Positions 9,385-20,630 are shown, numbered from the stretch's first letter. The stretch is DNA of 64,000 nucleotides from Prosapia bicincta (GCA_036971475.1 JBAIZL010000002.1:128651033-128715032), one strand, 5' to 3'. Notes: generated from the letters alone by a model not told the origin. Program-made: numbers and translations.

Positions 9385-12310
9385 TATGACTAAAGTATTT
9401 GGACATAGGCACGGAATACATATCTGATGATAAGACGACATGAAAATGTACATATGGGTTTAATCTTCGTTAACTTGTATTAGAAGCTGTTTTTGATTAT
9501 TTTGTGGTATTTGTGGAGTTGTTTTCAATAATTTCATTGTAGTATGTTGTAGCACTGTGCTCTTGATATTGTATATACTAAACTGAACTAGGTTAGAAAC
9601 ATAGATAGTAAAAATTAGAATGAGATAGATTTAATGAATTATTTTAATTATAATTTTAATTTAATGAATTAATATTGTTTAGGATATTAGAATTTGAGAT
9701 AATAGCCTAGATTTGTAAATAACAATAAAATAGATAGTTTCACTTTCTACCCGCAAAAGATTAGACAAAAACTGTTTTAAAATAAATAAAGTTACATTGA
9801 ACGTATTCATTTCTTTTAAGGTTTATAAAATCTTGTGACACATTAGCGCTACTAGCGGCTAGCTACGAAAGATTAGAGAATGGAATTAAGTTTATCATTA
9901 CATAAAGAAACGGGAAAATTGTTAGAACAAATTATATAAATGCATCTCATAAAATTACCTACTCTTAGCGTCTAGAAAACCGAATTAAAGTAAAACTAAT
10001 GAGAATGGTTAAAGATTAGAAATAAACAAACCGGATACTTTGACATCGCTACTGTAATTCGATGAAATGGAAGAACAGGATTACAAGAGATTACACGTTT
10101 AGTGAGGGTTTACGAGAGTTTAGCGAAATCAAGGCTGTTGACATGGTGTGATGTATTTTAATAGTGCTCAATATGAGCATGTATTACCTGTATTTTTAGT
10201 CGCCTGAACACTCTTGACACCTGTAAATATAAGTCAGTTAAAGGTTTAAGTCACCTGTATAGGTAGTCACTTGTATACGTAGTCAGGTGTATACTTAATC
10301 ACCTCTATTCACTAGTATACGTAGCAACACGATTACACCAGCAGTCACCTGTGGATGTAGACACACCTATACGTAACCACTTATATATGTAGACAGTTTC
10401 ATACACCTGTATACATAGTCACGTATATATTTTATCACCTGTATACGTGGTTACCTGTGAACGTAGACCCCTTGTACACGTAGTCACCTGTATAGATAGC
10501 ACCTGGATGTGTCGGTAGTCACATGAATAGATATCTCATATGTATACGTAACTAATTGTACACGTAGTCAAAGTGAACAAATTAGTAAAAGTGTAATTAA
10601 TTGTATAACTCAGTTGTTTATATACGTAGTCCCTTCTATTCGTAGTCACCTGTATTCCTAATCCCCTGTATATGTAACGACCTGTTCACGTTGCCATCTG
10701 TAAACGTAATCATCTGCATACATTGGCTACTTCTACATTAGTCGGCTGTACATTTATGACACCAATATAGGTTTAACGGTTTTATGAGTACTGTTACCTA
10801 TATAGGTGGGCCGCCTATACTTATTTTAACATTAGTCATAACATTAAGAATTAGTCAAAAGTGTAAATAATTGTATAAAGCAGTGATTTGTATACGTAGT
10901 TGCCTGTATACGCTGGCATCTATATCTATAATGAGTCACCTATATGAGCTCATCAAGTTTATGATATCAATATAGGTTTATCAGTTTTATTGATAGGTTA
11001 CCTATACAGTTAGTCACCTGTACATGTAATCACTTATATATTTACCCACTTTTATACACAGACTCCTGTATACGTATGCACCTTTTAATGTTGTCGCCTG
11101 TATAGTCACATGTATGTATTTATAAGATTTGTTTGTGTTTGTGACCGACAGGTTGTACAGCTTTATTTAATATTACGAGCATTTAATTCAGACGTAGCTA
11201 AGAGAAACGCCTATTGAAAATAATAATACCAATTAACATATGGTTGAGTTGTAGTACGTATGATTTATTAGCTGTAAAAACTTGTTGTTTTTCAAAGATA
11301 CACATAATTAATATAATATTAGGAGATTATTTTAGCTCTTTAACAAATAATACAGTGTTAGTTATAAAAGAGTGTCGTTAACGTTAAATCTTTTCTCTTT
11401 ATGATTGTAATGTTTGAGTTGTTACTATATTAGTACTTACATGTTATCCTGAACGAATACAACTGCACAACTGCATATCATACTCACGGTGACGTCACAG
11501 CGCACATGTTCTAAACCTCCTTTACCCATTTAGAATGAACTATTCCACTCAGACCGGAGGCTTCCTTATCACGTAGATATCATTCTACGGCTGTGGTTTT
11601 TTACGTCTATACTATTGTACAATTTAAACTCTGTTATAGTTAATTTAAAAACATAATTTCTCCTTCTAACGCAGGTCAAAATTATATTCTACATTACAAG
11701 ATTGTTAATTCAAGGTTAATTGCGCCGTATAATATAGAGTAATAATATTCAGACATAATAATTACTCTAGCTGTCCAGCTTTTTCTTCTTTACAAAATAA
11801 TAAATAATTTATATAAACAGGGATCCTAAAATGTACTGCCGGCAAGTTATACGGTGTCTGGGGTTTACCTCTCTCACTGATAAACCATGTCATAATTATA
11901 ACGGAGTATAATATTTCTATCTGATACGGGCACAAGTCTCATCTCATGTCTATAACTCCTAAATATAGTCATAGGTTGCTCACGTTATAATAATTTCTCC
12001 CAGAGGTACGATTGATATTAAGTAAACGCATATTATCTCATATTGGATACGATAACATTATTATCTTCAATCAGATGGGACAATGAGGGTTTATCACCGA
12101 TAAGTAACGCATACGGTATTTAAGGTTCTGAAATACTCAGAATGTTGCCGATACCGTCTTAAGACCGTCCTTTCTCTGAGGTTTTTAAATCTATATAGGT
12201 CCAGAGCGTCGAACACATGACGGTGTGATCCTGACACCTGTGAGGAGTCGAAGTCAGACATTGGTAGGCTTAAAGTATAGTAACACCCTATATCTGAGCC
12301 CTAGGTCATT
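9385..12310. other. Right arm: AT-rich stretches and mirrored 16-bp repeat
   Basis: Reverse complement of 3554-6479. The degenerate minisatellite lies at 10174-11124. The rest is AT-rich without a supported gene. Confidence 0.7.
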
Positions 12311-13221
12311 CAGACCTCTAGCCAAATCATGCTAGTCTGGGGTGTGTTACGTGGCGTTTTTGTATCTTGCGATTTAGTTTCTACAGAGAACCATTTTCTA
12401 TGTTTACTGAGGATAGGAACCATTCCTCCACAGCATGAGTTACTAGTAGTGTCTTGACTAATTTTGTCTAGGCGTTTAGGTTCCCGTTGGTAGAGGTTGC
12501 ACGGATACATTGTTTCTTTGTCAGCTAGGCGGGGATGTGACGTGGGGGGTCAGTCTTTCTATCATCAGTGGTGTAGGAGCTGTTCTTGACTGCATGTTAG
12601 AGGACTGTCTGTATTTTGTCGACCACATGGTCAACATCCTCGTAGCTGTCAGTCGGGTTACCGTGATGTTTGTAGAAGGCACTCATTGAGGCGTTCCCAA
12701 TTGGTTTTCGTAAGCATTTTAACTGTGGGAGGTGGAGCGTCAGGTGGGTCGTCAAGTGTTAGAATAACGGGCCATAGCCCAGGCTTAGATAGTCTATATT
12801 GATGAGCGACTGTCTGAGGATGATGTTTTAAACACGGTAGTGTCTAGGATATCATGCCTGTACCTGCGATTGGATGGGTATTATCTGGTCAGCTGGTTCC
12901 AGTTTTTTGACGCCTGGCTTGTTGGTAAGGTACCTATGAAGAAGAACATTGCCGTGTGGCTTGGAGACAGTAAAGCTCTATATCGGCTGTTTGATATTAA
13001 GATCCTCCACGAGATTGATGGATCATCAGTGTTTTGTAGGAAGTCAGAGACAGAGCTAGATAGCCTATTACCAGGTTGTAGATAAGCGGAGAATATATAA
13101 AGGTTGGTACCATCGTAGTGTACCTGATCACCTGTGTTGGGGCGATTTATTACAGCCTGATGTACTAGCCTTCTGTGAACCAGTAGGCGATGCCTCCGGA
13201 CGGGCGGTGGCTCGAATCAAT
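12311..13221 (-). pseudogene. Decayed non-LTR endonuclease region, right arm
   Basis: Mirror copy of the remnant at 2643-3553, here read on the minus strand, with the same stops and frameshifts at the mirrored positions. The shared lesions mean the decay happened before the arms were duplicated, or that conversion keeps the arms identical. The + strand frame at 12840-13085 is the antisense of this remnant and is not a gene. Confidence 0.6.
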
Positions 13222-13851
13222 GCTGTATGTATTTTAGCATGGAATCTGACGGAGTCTGTCGGGAATGTTCCAGATATCAGTGCAATATCGATATCTTAAT
13301 GGTAGGGAAAGTGGCGGGGCTGCACTTTCTTTTTTTTGACGACTACCCCGTACGAGATAACATTGATCATGACGGTTTTGAGGTCATCGGTTTAGGTAGT
13401 TATAATGATACAACGAGGTCAGTCTTTTTTTTATGTAGGCTTTTATGTCAGTCTTTATGTATCCGAGGTCAGCGCCCCTGATGGGTGTATTTGCAACCCC
13501 TTTTCCGTAGGGATGTGTAGGTCTGAGCAGGTACAGGCTTTTTCGTTGTTTTTTCCTTTATTAGGGTAGGAGACTAACCTTATGCTACGAGATATTGGAG
13601 ATATTATTATTTCACCTTTACACATAACAGTTAGGAGTGCAGGTGTATAGATAACCTTGTATATTTGCTACACATAATATTACGCATTACAGATAATCAA
13701 CCTTGTTATTCGGGAACAGACATAGAGTTTGGTGTACTGATATTCATACTCTTCACACATCTCCCTCCTGTAGCAACGCGTCCGTGTGTTGGGTGTCCGT
13801 CAGGCGTTAGCCTACCGATTCCCAGACAGACAGTTGAGTATTTGAACTTCC
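13222..13851. other. Right arm, no gene recognised
   Basis: Mirror of 2013-2642. There are short open frames only, including one of 102 codons at 13665-13973 that runs into the promoter-motif repeat and shows no family likeness. Confidence 0.5.
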
Positions 13852-14136
13852 CACGCTTATGGGCTTCGCCATCTTGGATAGGGGTTGGGGTAGCAAATCC
13901 GGCTTTCCTATTAGCTTGGTGTAAATGTTGTTCCCGCGCTTATGGGCGTCGCCATCTTGTTCCCTCCATATAGGCGCCGTCTTCATGTTCCCGCGCTTAT
14001 GGGCGCCGCCATCTTGGAAAGGGGTTGGGGGTAGCAAATCCGGCTTTCCTATTGGCTTGGTGTAAATGTTGTTCCCGCGCTTATGGGCGCCGCCATCTTG
14101 GAAAGGGGTGGGGGTAGAAAATCCGGCTTTCCTATT
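13852..14136. repeat. Promoter-motif tandem repeat, right arm
   Basis: Mirror of 1728-2012: four GCCATCTT-containing units next to TTCCC(G/A)CGCTTATGGGC. Because the arm is inverted, these motifs lie within 50-340 bp upstream of the 5' untranslated region of the retrotransposon that starts near 14186. Confidence 0.7.
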
Positions 14137-14185
14137 GGTTCCCTCCCAAGCGACCCGTCTACCCTGTAGCCTTCTCTACTCTTAG

Positions 14186-14536
14186 GGAATTTGACTGGTC
14201 AGAACCGTTGCGCGTTGGGAGTGCTGAAAGATCCAGAGCTTGACTAACTCTGGTCTGGGACGCTGCTGTGAGCTTGCTCTGCCGAAGACGTATGCGCGGT
14301 TGCTGGTCCGCTAGCCACTTCGGTCCTTGGTCAGGGAGTGTCCGCGGTGCACAGGTGTCGGAGCATGTGCACAGTATTACGAGTTCTCGACTGATGCCCA
14401 TCCAGTCGAGCTAAGCAGGAAACTATGGGCCCCAGAGTTCCGGGTGTTGGAAATGATCGAAAGTGATCCATGGGTGTACCCGTTCTCATAGTCTCGCCCG
14501 TAACGCCTGACACGATGGTTATCTTAAATCAAATTT
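14186..14536 (+). other. 5' untranslated region of the I-like element
   Basis: GC-richer than its surroundings, with no long frame on the + strand. Elements of this group carry an internal promoter downstream of their first base, and this stretch is where it would be. I see no TATA box. The exact first base of the element is unresolved. Confidence 0.5.
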
Positions 14537-15796
14537 ATGGAAAACCAACAAAAGTCCAACCAACCAACCAACCAGAGTAATGTGAAGAGGCGTCGTGAGG
14601 TTTCTCCGAAGATGCCTAGTGAAGTTAATGACACGAGGAGAGAAATGGATATAGCATCAACCAAACTATCGCCTAAATTTTTAATTATCTCTAACGCAGA
14701 AGAAGGAAAAGCTCTTTCTAAGGTATCGCCTTTTCTGATCCATAAGGCTATAACTGGATGTGCAGCAGGACCTGTCGCTTCCATAAAAAAATTACGGAAT
14801 GGAACACTGCTGTTAGAAACAAGTAGTTCGAAGCAGTCACAATATTTGCTGAAAATGACCTCCTTCTTTGATCAGGTCAAGGTTTCGGTGGCCCCCCACA
14901 AAACCTTGAACTCATCAAAGGGAGTAATATCATGCAGGGATCTTTTGTATGTCCGTGAGGATGAAATAAGATCTGAACTGGAATCGGAAGGTGTAACAGA
15001 AGTCGTACGAATTATGAGGATGGAAAACGGTCAGAGAGTTCCAACAACACCATTAATCCTGACATTCGGGAAACCATCTATCCCGGAATATTTATATGCT
15101 GGCTATCAACGGCTTCCTGTTAGGCCCTACGTTCCCAATCCACGGCGGTGCTTTAAATGCCAACGTTTTGGACACGTAAGTTCTTCTTGCTCCAAGCCAC
15201 AGGTATGCGGACAGTGTGCATCTGAAGGACATACTGAGACGGTTTGCACAAGTGCTCCGAAATGCCCAAACTGTGCTGGTGATCACCCTGCTTGCTCCTT
15301 TAACTGCCCAAAGTTCAAGGAGGAGAAAGCGATCCTCAGCATAATGGCGAAGGATAAAACATCTTTCCACGAAGCAAAAAAGAAGTTCAAGTCAACTCAA
15401 CCTAGACTTGAAACAAAATCTTATGCCTCAGCTACCACCACTGAAAAGTCGTGTTCCAACTGTGTTGAGCTAAATAAAAAGATTGAACTTCTCACTGAGC
15501 AAGTTAGTAATTTATTAGCATTAGTGAATAAAAATTTGGTTTCCAACTCAAAGACTAATGTTGAATGTGCGGAAAAATCTCCATTGCCAGTTACGTCTGC
15601 GAAAATTAGAAGAAATAAGACACTATTAAAGACAAGTGTGAAAAACGTAAAAACTACACGAAATAATAACAAAGCTGCACCTGTGAAAGTAGGTGCAAAA
15701 TCACAAGCGACTCAAAAGAGGACCATTTCAAACTTCTCTTCTGAGTCAAAAAAACTCTTCAGATTCCACCACTACAATAGTGGTGATGGAATCTGA
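14537..15796 (+). CDS. ORF1 (gag-like, zinc-knuckle RNA-binding protein) of the I-like element
   Basis: A 419-codon frame starting at the first ATG after the GC-rich leader. The N-terminal 200 residues fit the RNA-recognition-like region of retroelement ORF1 proteins. Three zinc knuckles follow: CFKCQRFGHVSSSC (residues 205-218, C-x2-C-x4-H-x4-C), CGQCASEGHTETVC (224-237, same spacing) and a third beginning CPNC at about residue 243 with an atypical C-x2-C-x3-H spacing. A short leucine-rich heptad stretch near residues 308-335 could form a coiled coil. The protein would bind the element's RNA. The C terminus looks shifted: a run of seven A at 15748-15754 precedes a change of frame, and the frame that continues to 15881 has a more natural serine- and threonine-rich tail directly before ORF2. 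The visible stop at 15796 is therefore probably the result of a 1-base change. Confidence 0.85.
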   Translation: MENQQKSNQPTNQSNVKRRREVSPKMPSEVNDTRREMDIASTKLSPKFLIISNAEEGKALSKVSPFLIHKAITGCAAGPVASIKKLRNGTLLLETSSSKQSQYLLKMTSFFDQVKVSVAPHKTLNSSKGVISCRDLLYVREDEIRSELESEGVTEVVRIMRMENGQRVPTTPLILTFGKPSIPEYLYAGYQRLPVRPYVPNPRRCFKCQRFGHVSSSCSKPQVCGQCASEGHTETVCTSAPKCPNCAGDHPACSFNCPKFKEEKAILSIMAKDKTSFHEAKKKFKSTQPRLETKSYASATTTEKSCSNCVELNKKIELLTEQVSNLLALVNKNLVSNSKTNVECAEKSPLPVTSAKIRRNKTLLKTSVKNVKTTRNNNKAAPVKVGAKSQATQKRTISNFSSESKKLFRFHHYNSGDGI

Positions 15797-15887
15797 TAAC
15801 TCTCTACCTGGAACGTCCAACATTCCAGGCCAGCAAAATTGCAATGACAGCAACGAGAGCCAGGTGAATTCTTTTCACTAGAATACG

Positions 15888-18800
15888 ATGTCCACACCTA
15901 AACAATCCGTGATTCAGTGGAACATTAACGGTGTTAAAAGTCACATTGAGGATCTCAAATTAATTGTAAGGGATGGGTCCCCTATGTACATTTGTATTCA
16001 GGAGACACATCTCCATGTATCGCATACTTTCCATCTAAGGGAGTATTCAGTTTATAGATCGGACTTCGTTACAGAAAATCGAGCTAGAGGTGGCGTAGCC
16101 GTTCTAGCCCGTGACTGTGTCGACGCCGTTTCTCTGAACTTAATAACTCCCTTACAAGCAGTAGCAATTCAAACAGCTGTTCCATACAAACTCACTCTCT
16201 GTTGTGTCTACCTTCCACCAAGTGACAACCTGCAACAGAGAGATCTTGTAGACCTTATAAATCAGTTACCGACTCCGTTTTTATTAGTGGGCGATTTCAA
16301 TGCCCACCATGTTTCATGGGGCTCCCCAGATTGCAACCCGCGAGGTAATCTGATCATCCAAACCACGACGACCACCTGTTCCGTGGTGGAATGATGAATG
16401 CACTGTGATCCTTCGTCAACGACGAAAAGCTCTGAACCAGTTCAAGAGACATCCAACGGGTGAAAACCTGGAAAAATATAAAATGTTCCGTGCGAAAGCA
16501 CGGAGAATATTTAGGCAAAGTAAACGAGAATCATGGTCGCAGTACATTGGCACAATTACAAGAACTACAGCTCCATCCACAGTATGGAAGAAATTACGAT
16601 CAGTCTGTGGCATTTCCGTTCCGGTGCCATTAATTTCATTAGGGCATCCGGATGGAGCTATGACCACGGACTGTGATAAAATTGCCAATGTACTAGCATT
16701 ATCGTTCTCAAAACATTCTTCATCTTCTGCATACAATGACGCTTTCCAGGTGTACAAACGTAAACAGGAAGCCTTACCTTTCACCGTTGGAGTGTCTGGA
16801 GATTCTAGTTTGAATAACCATTTCTCTATCGACGAACTAGAGACAGCTCTCTCGTCAACGAAAGATTCTGCTCCAGGCCCGGATGATATTGTATACTCCA
16901 TGATTAAAAATCTACCACCGTCGACAAAACTAGTTCTCCTTGGGATATACAACCGTATATTCGGGGAGCACGGTTTTCCCGATGCATGGTTAGAAGCGAC
17001 ACTAATTCCTCTTCTAAAACAAGGAAAGGATAAAACTAATCCCAGTAGTTACAGACCCATCTCGCTGACCAGCTGCCTATGCAAACTACTGGAGAAGATG
17101 GTCAACCGTCGTCTTGTCTGGTATCTAGAAACAAACAAACTTCTTTCTAACGTTCAGTGTGGTTCCAGACAAGGACGTTCATCAGTTGACCAATTGGTTT
17201 TGTTGGAGTCAGCTATACAGAATGCCTTCATCTTACGACAAACAGTGGTAGCGGTTTTCTTTGACCTTGAGAAGGCATATGACATGGCATGGAGAAGAGG
17301 AATTTTGAACGTATTGAAATCATGGGGTATACAAAGTAACATTCTTGCATTTATACAAAATTATTTGAATAACAGGACTCTCCGTGTACTTCTAGGAGCC
17401 ATATATTCTGTTCGTTGCAAACTAGAGAATGGTGTACCACAGGGTGGCGTATTGAGTGTGACGCTGTTTGCTGTTGCCATTAACAGCGTCACTTCAAACG
17501 TACAGTCACCGGCCCACTGTTCCCTGTTTGTAGACGATTTTTGTATATATATGGCTGCTAGAAGTATGGCAACAGCGGAAAGATCCTTACAATTAGTCAT
17601 TAATAAACTGTAAGAATGGACCAAATCTACGGGCTTCAAGTTTTCGGCTTCGAAGGCCCAGTGTATAGCATTTAGTCGTCGCAGGCAACGCTAGGAACCT
17701 ATTCTTTATCTTGATGGTACGCGGCTTCAAACCGCAGATAATGTGAGATTTTTGGGTCTTTTATTGGATAAAAGGCTTTCATGGAATCCGCATGTGCGTG
17801 ATTTGAGGACCCGGTGCAGCAAGATATTGGATATGTTGAGAGTTCTAAGTGGTACAAATTGGGGAGCAGACAGAACCTGTATGCTCCGTTTCTATCGCGC
17901 CGTTGTAAGATCGCGCATAGATTACGGCTGTATAGCCTATTCATCTGCTCGACCTACGGTTCTGAAACTCCTGGATTCAATACATCACGCTGGCCTTAGA
18001 CTTTCTACTGGTGCTTTTAGATCAAGCCCAATCTCCAGCCTTCTAGTTGAAGCTGGAGAACCATCTCTCTCAATGCGACGTCAAATGCTACAAATTTCAT
18101 ATTACACTGGTCTTCGAAGTAAACCTAAACATCTGGCATTCAAAGCGGTTTTTGATAACTACCTCGAGGATCGTTACAATGTGCGTCAACGTTCAACTGC
18201 TCCCTACGTTGCGCATTTTTAGCAATCTAAATTTAGAACATTCACCTATATTCGAACGAACATCATGCTACATCCCTCCATGGATAATACAAAAGCCAAA
18301 ATGTGACTTCTCATTGTCCATGTACCTAAAACACAATACTCCTGACGTTATTTATCGTCAGGAGTTTTTGCAGATTCATCAAACTCACCAACATACTGTG
18401 ACTATATTCACAGACGGTTCAAAACTGGACAATGGGATAGGTTGTGCATTTTATATGGAAGGACAAACCTTCACTTACGGATTGCCCTCAGCCTGTAGCG
18501 TTTTTACTGCAAAACTTTATGCAATTTTCCAAGCTTTAAGATCAATTCCGTCTGCAAAATCTAAATATCTTGTGTGTTGTGATTCCAAAAGTGCTCTCCA
18601 GGCTATTCAGGAAATGTATACTAAAAACCCTTTAGTTGGAGACATCTTGTGCTCTATACACAGGCTCCAATTACGAGGTGTCATTTCTCTGGGTGCCTGG
18701 TCACTGTGGAATATTCGGAAACTTCAAAGCAGATGAAGGTGCAAAATTAGCTACAGGTATGTTGCCATTGACACAACGTGTGATGGCATCAGATTTTGTA

Positions 18801-19194
18801 TGCAAAGTTAAAACTACACTATTCTCTGTTTGGAATGAAGAATGGCAAAATGTAAACAGAAACAAGCTGAGGGACATCAAAAATACCGTCCGACCATGGA
18901 GGACATCTGTTCGTTCGAAACTTAGGGAGGAAGTGGTGGTTACTCGACTTCGCATCGGCCACTCTTTGTTAACGCATGGGTGGTTGATGCGACATGAGGA
19001 TCCACCACTATGTCCGTTTTGTAGAAATAATATTACAATCAAGCATATCCTGCTTGATTGTGATAAGTTAACAAATTTTGTATATACGTTACGATCTTCG
19101 AGGTAGTTTAAAGGTGGTTTTAAGGGACGATGTCAGGGCTATCGACCGTGTCATCGCTTTCTTACGCCACCTGAATTTATTTAATAATATTTAA
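15888..19194 (+). pseudogene. ORF2 (endonuclease, reverse transcriptase, RNase H) of the I-like element, broken
   Basis: The endonuclease starts at 15888 with QWNINGV, QETHL, GGVAVL and LLVGDFNAHH. It then jumps near 16355 straight into the linker (PPVPWWNDEC, + frame of 16360), so its C-terminal part with the family's S-D-H motif is deleted and the frame changes. The reverse transcriptase is recognisable through motif A FFDLEKAYD (about 17253-17283), motif B GVPQGGVLS (about 17430) and motif C FVDD (17526-17537), with catalytic aspartates present. In-frame stops follow at 17611 (TAA) and 17692 (TAG), both compatible with C-to-T changes from glutamine codons. A frameshift near 18205 leads to RNase H (TDGS near 18410; DSKSAL), where the usual catalytic glutamate of T-A-E-L-Y is lysine (AAA at 18512-18514). 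Another shift near 18680 leads to VPGHCGIFGN and the zinc finger CPFC...H-x4-C (about 19010-19062). A last shift near 19085 gives the end at 19194. Confidence 0.88.
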
Positions 19195-19353
19195 ATTACG
19201 TATAATTTTAGTTTCTAGTTTTAGTTACAATTAAAATTAAACATTTATTTTACTTAGTTTAGTTTGGTTAGTTTTATTTTGCAATATTTATTTAAAATAA
19301 AATCTTTAGTTAGGCGATGATAACCTTGATAGGTTTTTCGCCTGGAAAAAAAA
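19195..19353 (+). other. 3' untranslated region of the I-like element with terminal hairpin
   Basis: T-rich leader, then a two-part hairpin just before the A tail. The outer stem is AGGCGA (19312-19317) with TCGCCT (19338-19343). The inner stem is AACCT (19322-19326) with AGGTT (19331-19335) around loop TGAT. The inverted relative at 19772-20110 keeps both stems with paired base changes, which supports a real RNA structure. Such 3' ends are known to be recognised by the reverse transcriptase of some non-LTR elements; that role is inferred here. Confidence 0.75.
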
Positions 19354-19771
19354 GATGTTGAATATTGCAGTTATATGTTACATAAATAATAGTTAACCTG
19401 TAAAGTTATGTGCATTCTAATTGGATTAATAAATGGTATGTTTCAAGAAAGAAACTTCTTAGGAAAAATACAAAACAAGAATTTATTATGCATGAGTTCA
19501 AAATATAAACAAAAATTGAACAAAAGAAAATATTTACTAATTACACTCTTTTTAAAATATTAAATCCCTTTGATTATGAAGTTAAACGATTTGAACATTT
19601 GTATAAATAATGAATTTGTGGTATAGATATGAGATATCTACTAGTAAGGCTGTTTCATTAATTAAATGTATTATACACATCATGAATCTAAAAATTGATA
19701 TTTGAAAAATAGAATTCAGATCACTTCGTCGCTTAATCGCTTATTTATAATACTGGTATAGTAACAAAAAG
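19354..19771. other. AT-rich spacer, nothing recognised
   Basis: Lies between the 3' ends of the two converging retroelements. No repeat or frame that I can define. Confidence 0.6.
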
Positions 19772-20110
19772 TTTTTTTCCTGGCGAAAAACCAACTGTGG
19801 TTATCATCGCCAATCAAAACCTAACAAAAAACGCAATATTTTAAATAAAACAAAAAAAACGAAATAAATTTTAAATAAAACAAAAACTTTAAAACAAACA
19901 AAACTTTAACAAGCAGGAATATATAAAACAATTATGTAACCATAAATATATAACAATAAAAAACAACAATAAATAACAAAGAAAACAACAATAAAAAAAA
20001 GATTAGAAAAACAATAGGAATATTGAAAAATAACAATAAAAATATAAAAATATAAATAACAAAATCTTTCGCTATTTAACCTAAACTTTTAACAACATTA
20101 AACTTTGTTT
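19772..20110 (-). mobile_element. 3'-end fragment of a related I-like element
   Basis: On the minus strand this reads as a T-rich untranslated region ending in the same kind of hairpin as 19312-19343 and an A7 tail (T run at 19772-19778 on the + strand). The outer stem is TGGCGA/TCGCCA (19781-19786 with 19807-19812). The inner stem is AACCA/TGGTT (19789-19793 with 19798-19802). No coding part remains, so it is a strongly 5'-truncated copy. The truncation point around 20110 is approximate, because the sequence is low complexity. Confidence 0.7.
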
Positions 20111-20335
20111 ATATGAATTTAATTTTGAAGGGAAAGATTGTACCAAATTATTCTATCACTTAGCTGGAGAACGCATGTAGGTTTGATTGTTTTTGTTTGT
20201 TCCTTTGGCCATGTCCTTGTTTAAATTGGCTCGGATGTAGCAACGTGAGATGTATTTAATTAGATTATTTAAACAAAAAATAAAAATAATAGTTTAAGAA
20301 CTCATTTACATAAAAACTTTTTAAACTAAAGATTC

Positions 20336-20630
20336 ACTAAATGCTTCAAAAAGAGTTTGGGCCATGTTAAAGTGTTCGGTACAGTTTTCAGTAAAATTGG
20401 TTTTAGGTGTTATCCATTTGTTTGTATGATTCTAGAATCTAGAACAATGCCGTTAAGGAAGTAATACTCTTATGAGTTGTGTATTAACAATTTGTATTAC
20501 AAAATTATTAAATATAGTGTTCAGGGATTTGTAAAAACATATAAACAAATGCATAATACTTAAAACCAATCTCACTGAAAACTGTTCCGAAAACTTTAAC
20601 ATGGCACAAACTCTTTTTGAAGCATTTAGT
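20336..20630. repeat. Imperfect inverted repeat, MITE-like
   Basis: The left arm at 20336-20425 and right arm at 20545-20630 pair with scattered mismatches (ACTAAATGCTTCAAAAAGAG with CTCTTTTTGAAGCATTTAGT at the tips). The centre is 119 bp. No transposase. I could not define a target duplication. The sequence from 20111 to 20335 is AT-rich with nothing recognised. Confidence 0.7.

Larger units (their letters stand above)
1679..14185. mobile_element. Giant 12.5-kb inverted repeat, candidate foldback-type element with TTAG direct repeats
   Basis: The left arm (1683-7888) and right arm (7976-14181) are reverse complements of each other. Every landmark pair I checked satisfies i + j = 15864, so there is no net insertion or deletion along 6.2 kb, and I saw no mismatch in the segments compared. 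An 87-bp centre (7889-7975) is not self-complementary. Pairing stops at 1683/14181. Immediately outside, both edges carry TTAG in the same orientation (1679-1682 and 14182-14185), which fits a 4-bp target-site duplication. No transposase frame is visible in the arms. Alternatives are an inverted segmental duplication, a hairpin-derived amplification, or an assembly or library artefact. The 87-bp centre and distinct flanks on both sides argue against a simple missed-adapter read but do not exclude other artefacts. Confidence 0.8.
14186..19353 (+). mobile_element. I-like non-LTR retrotransposon, nearly full length but inactive
   Basis: The order is a GC-rich 5' region (to 14536), ORF1 with three zinc knuckles, ORF2 with endonuclease, reverse transcriptase, RNase H and a C-terminal zinc finger, a T-rich 3' untranslated region and an A8 tail at 19346-19353. 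An RNase H domain after the reverse transcriptase points to the I group rather than to jockey or R1. The 5' boundary is not certain: the TTAG next to the giant inverted repeat ends at 14185, and the element may begin there or may have been split by that insertion. I found no target-site duplication between the two ends. ORF2 is broken in several places, so this copy cannot move by itself. Confidence 0.85.

Noticed and set aside
12840..13085. 81-codon + strand frame that looks protein-like
   Set aside because: It is the antisense of the decayed endonuclease fragments, which read correctly on the other strand.
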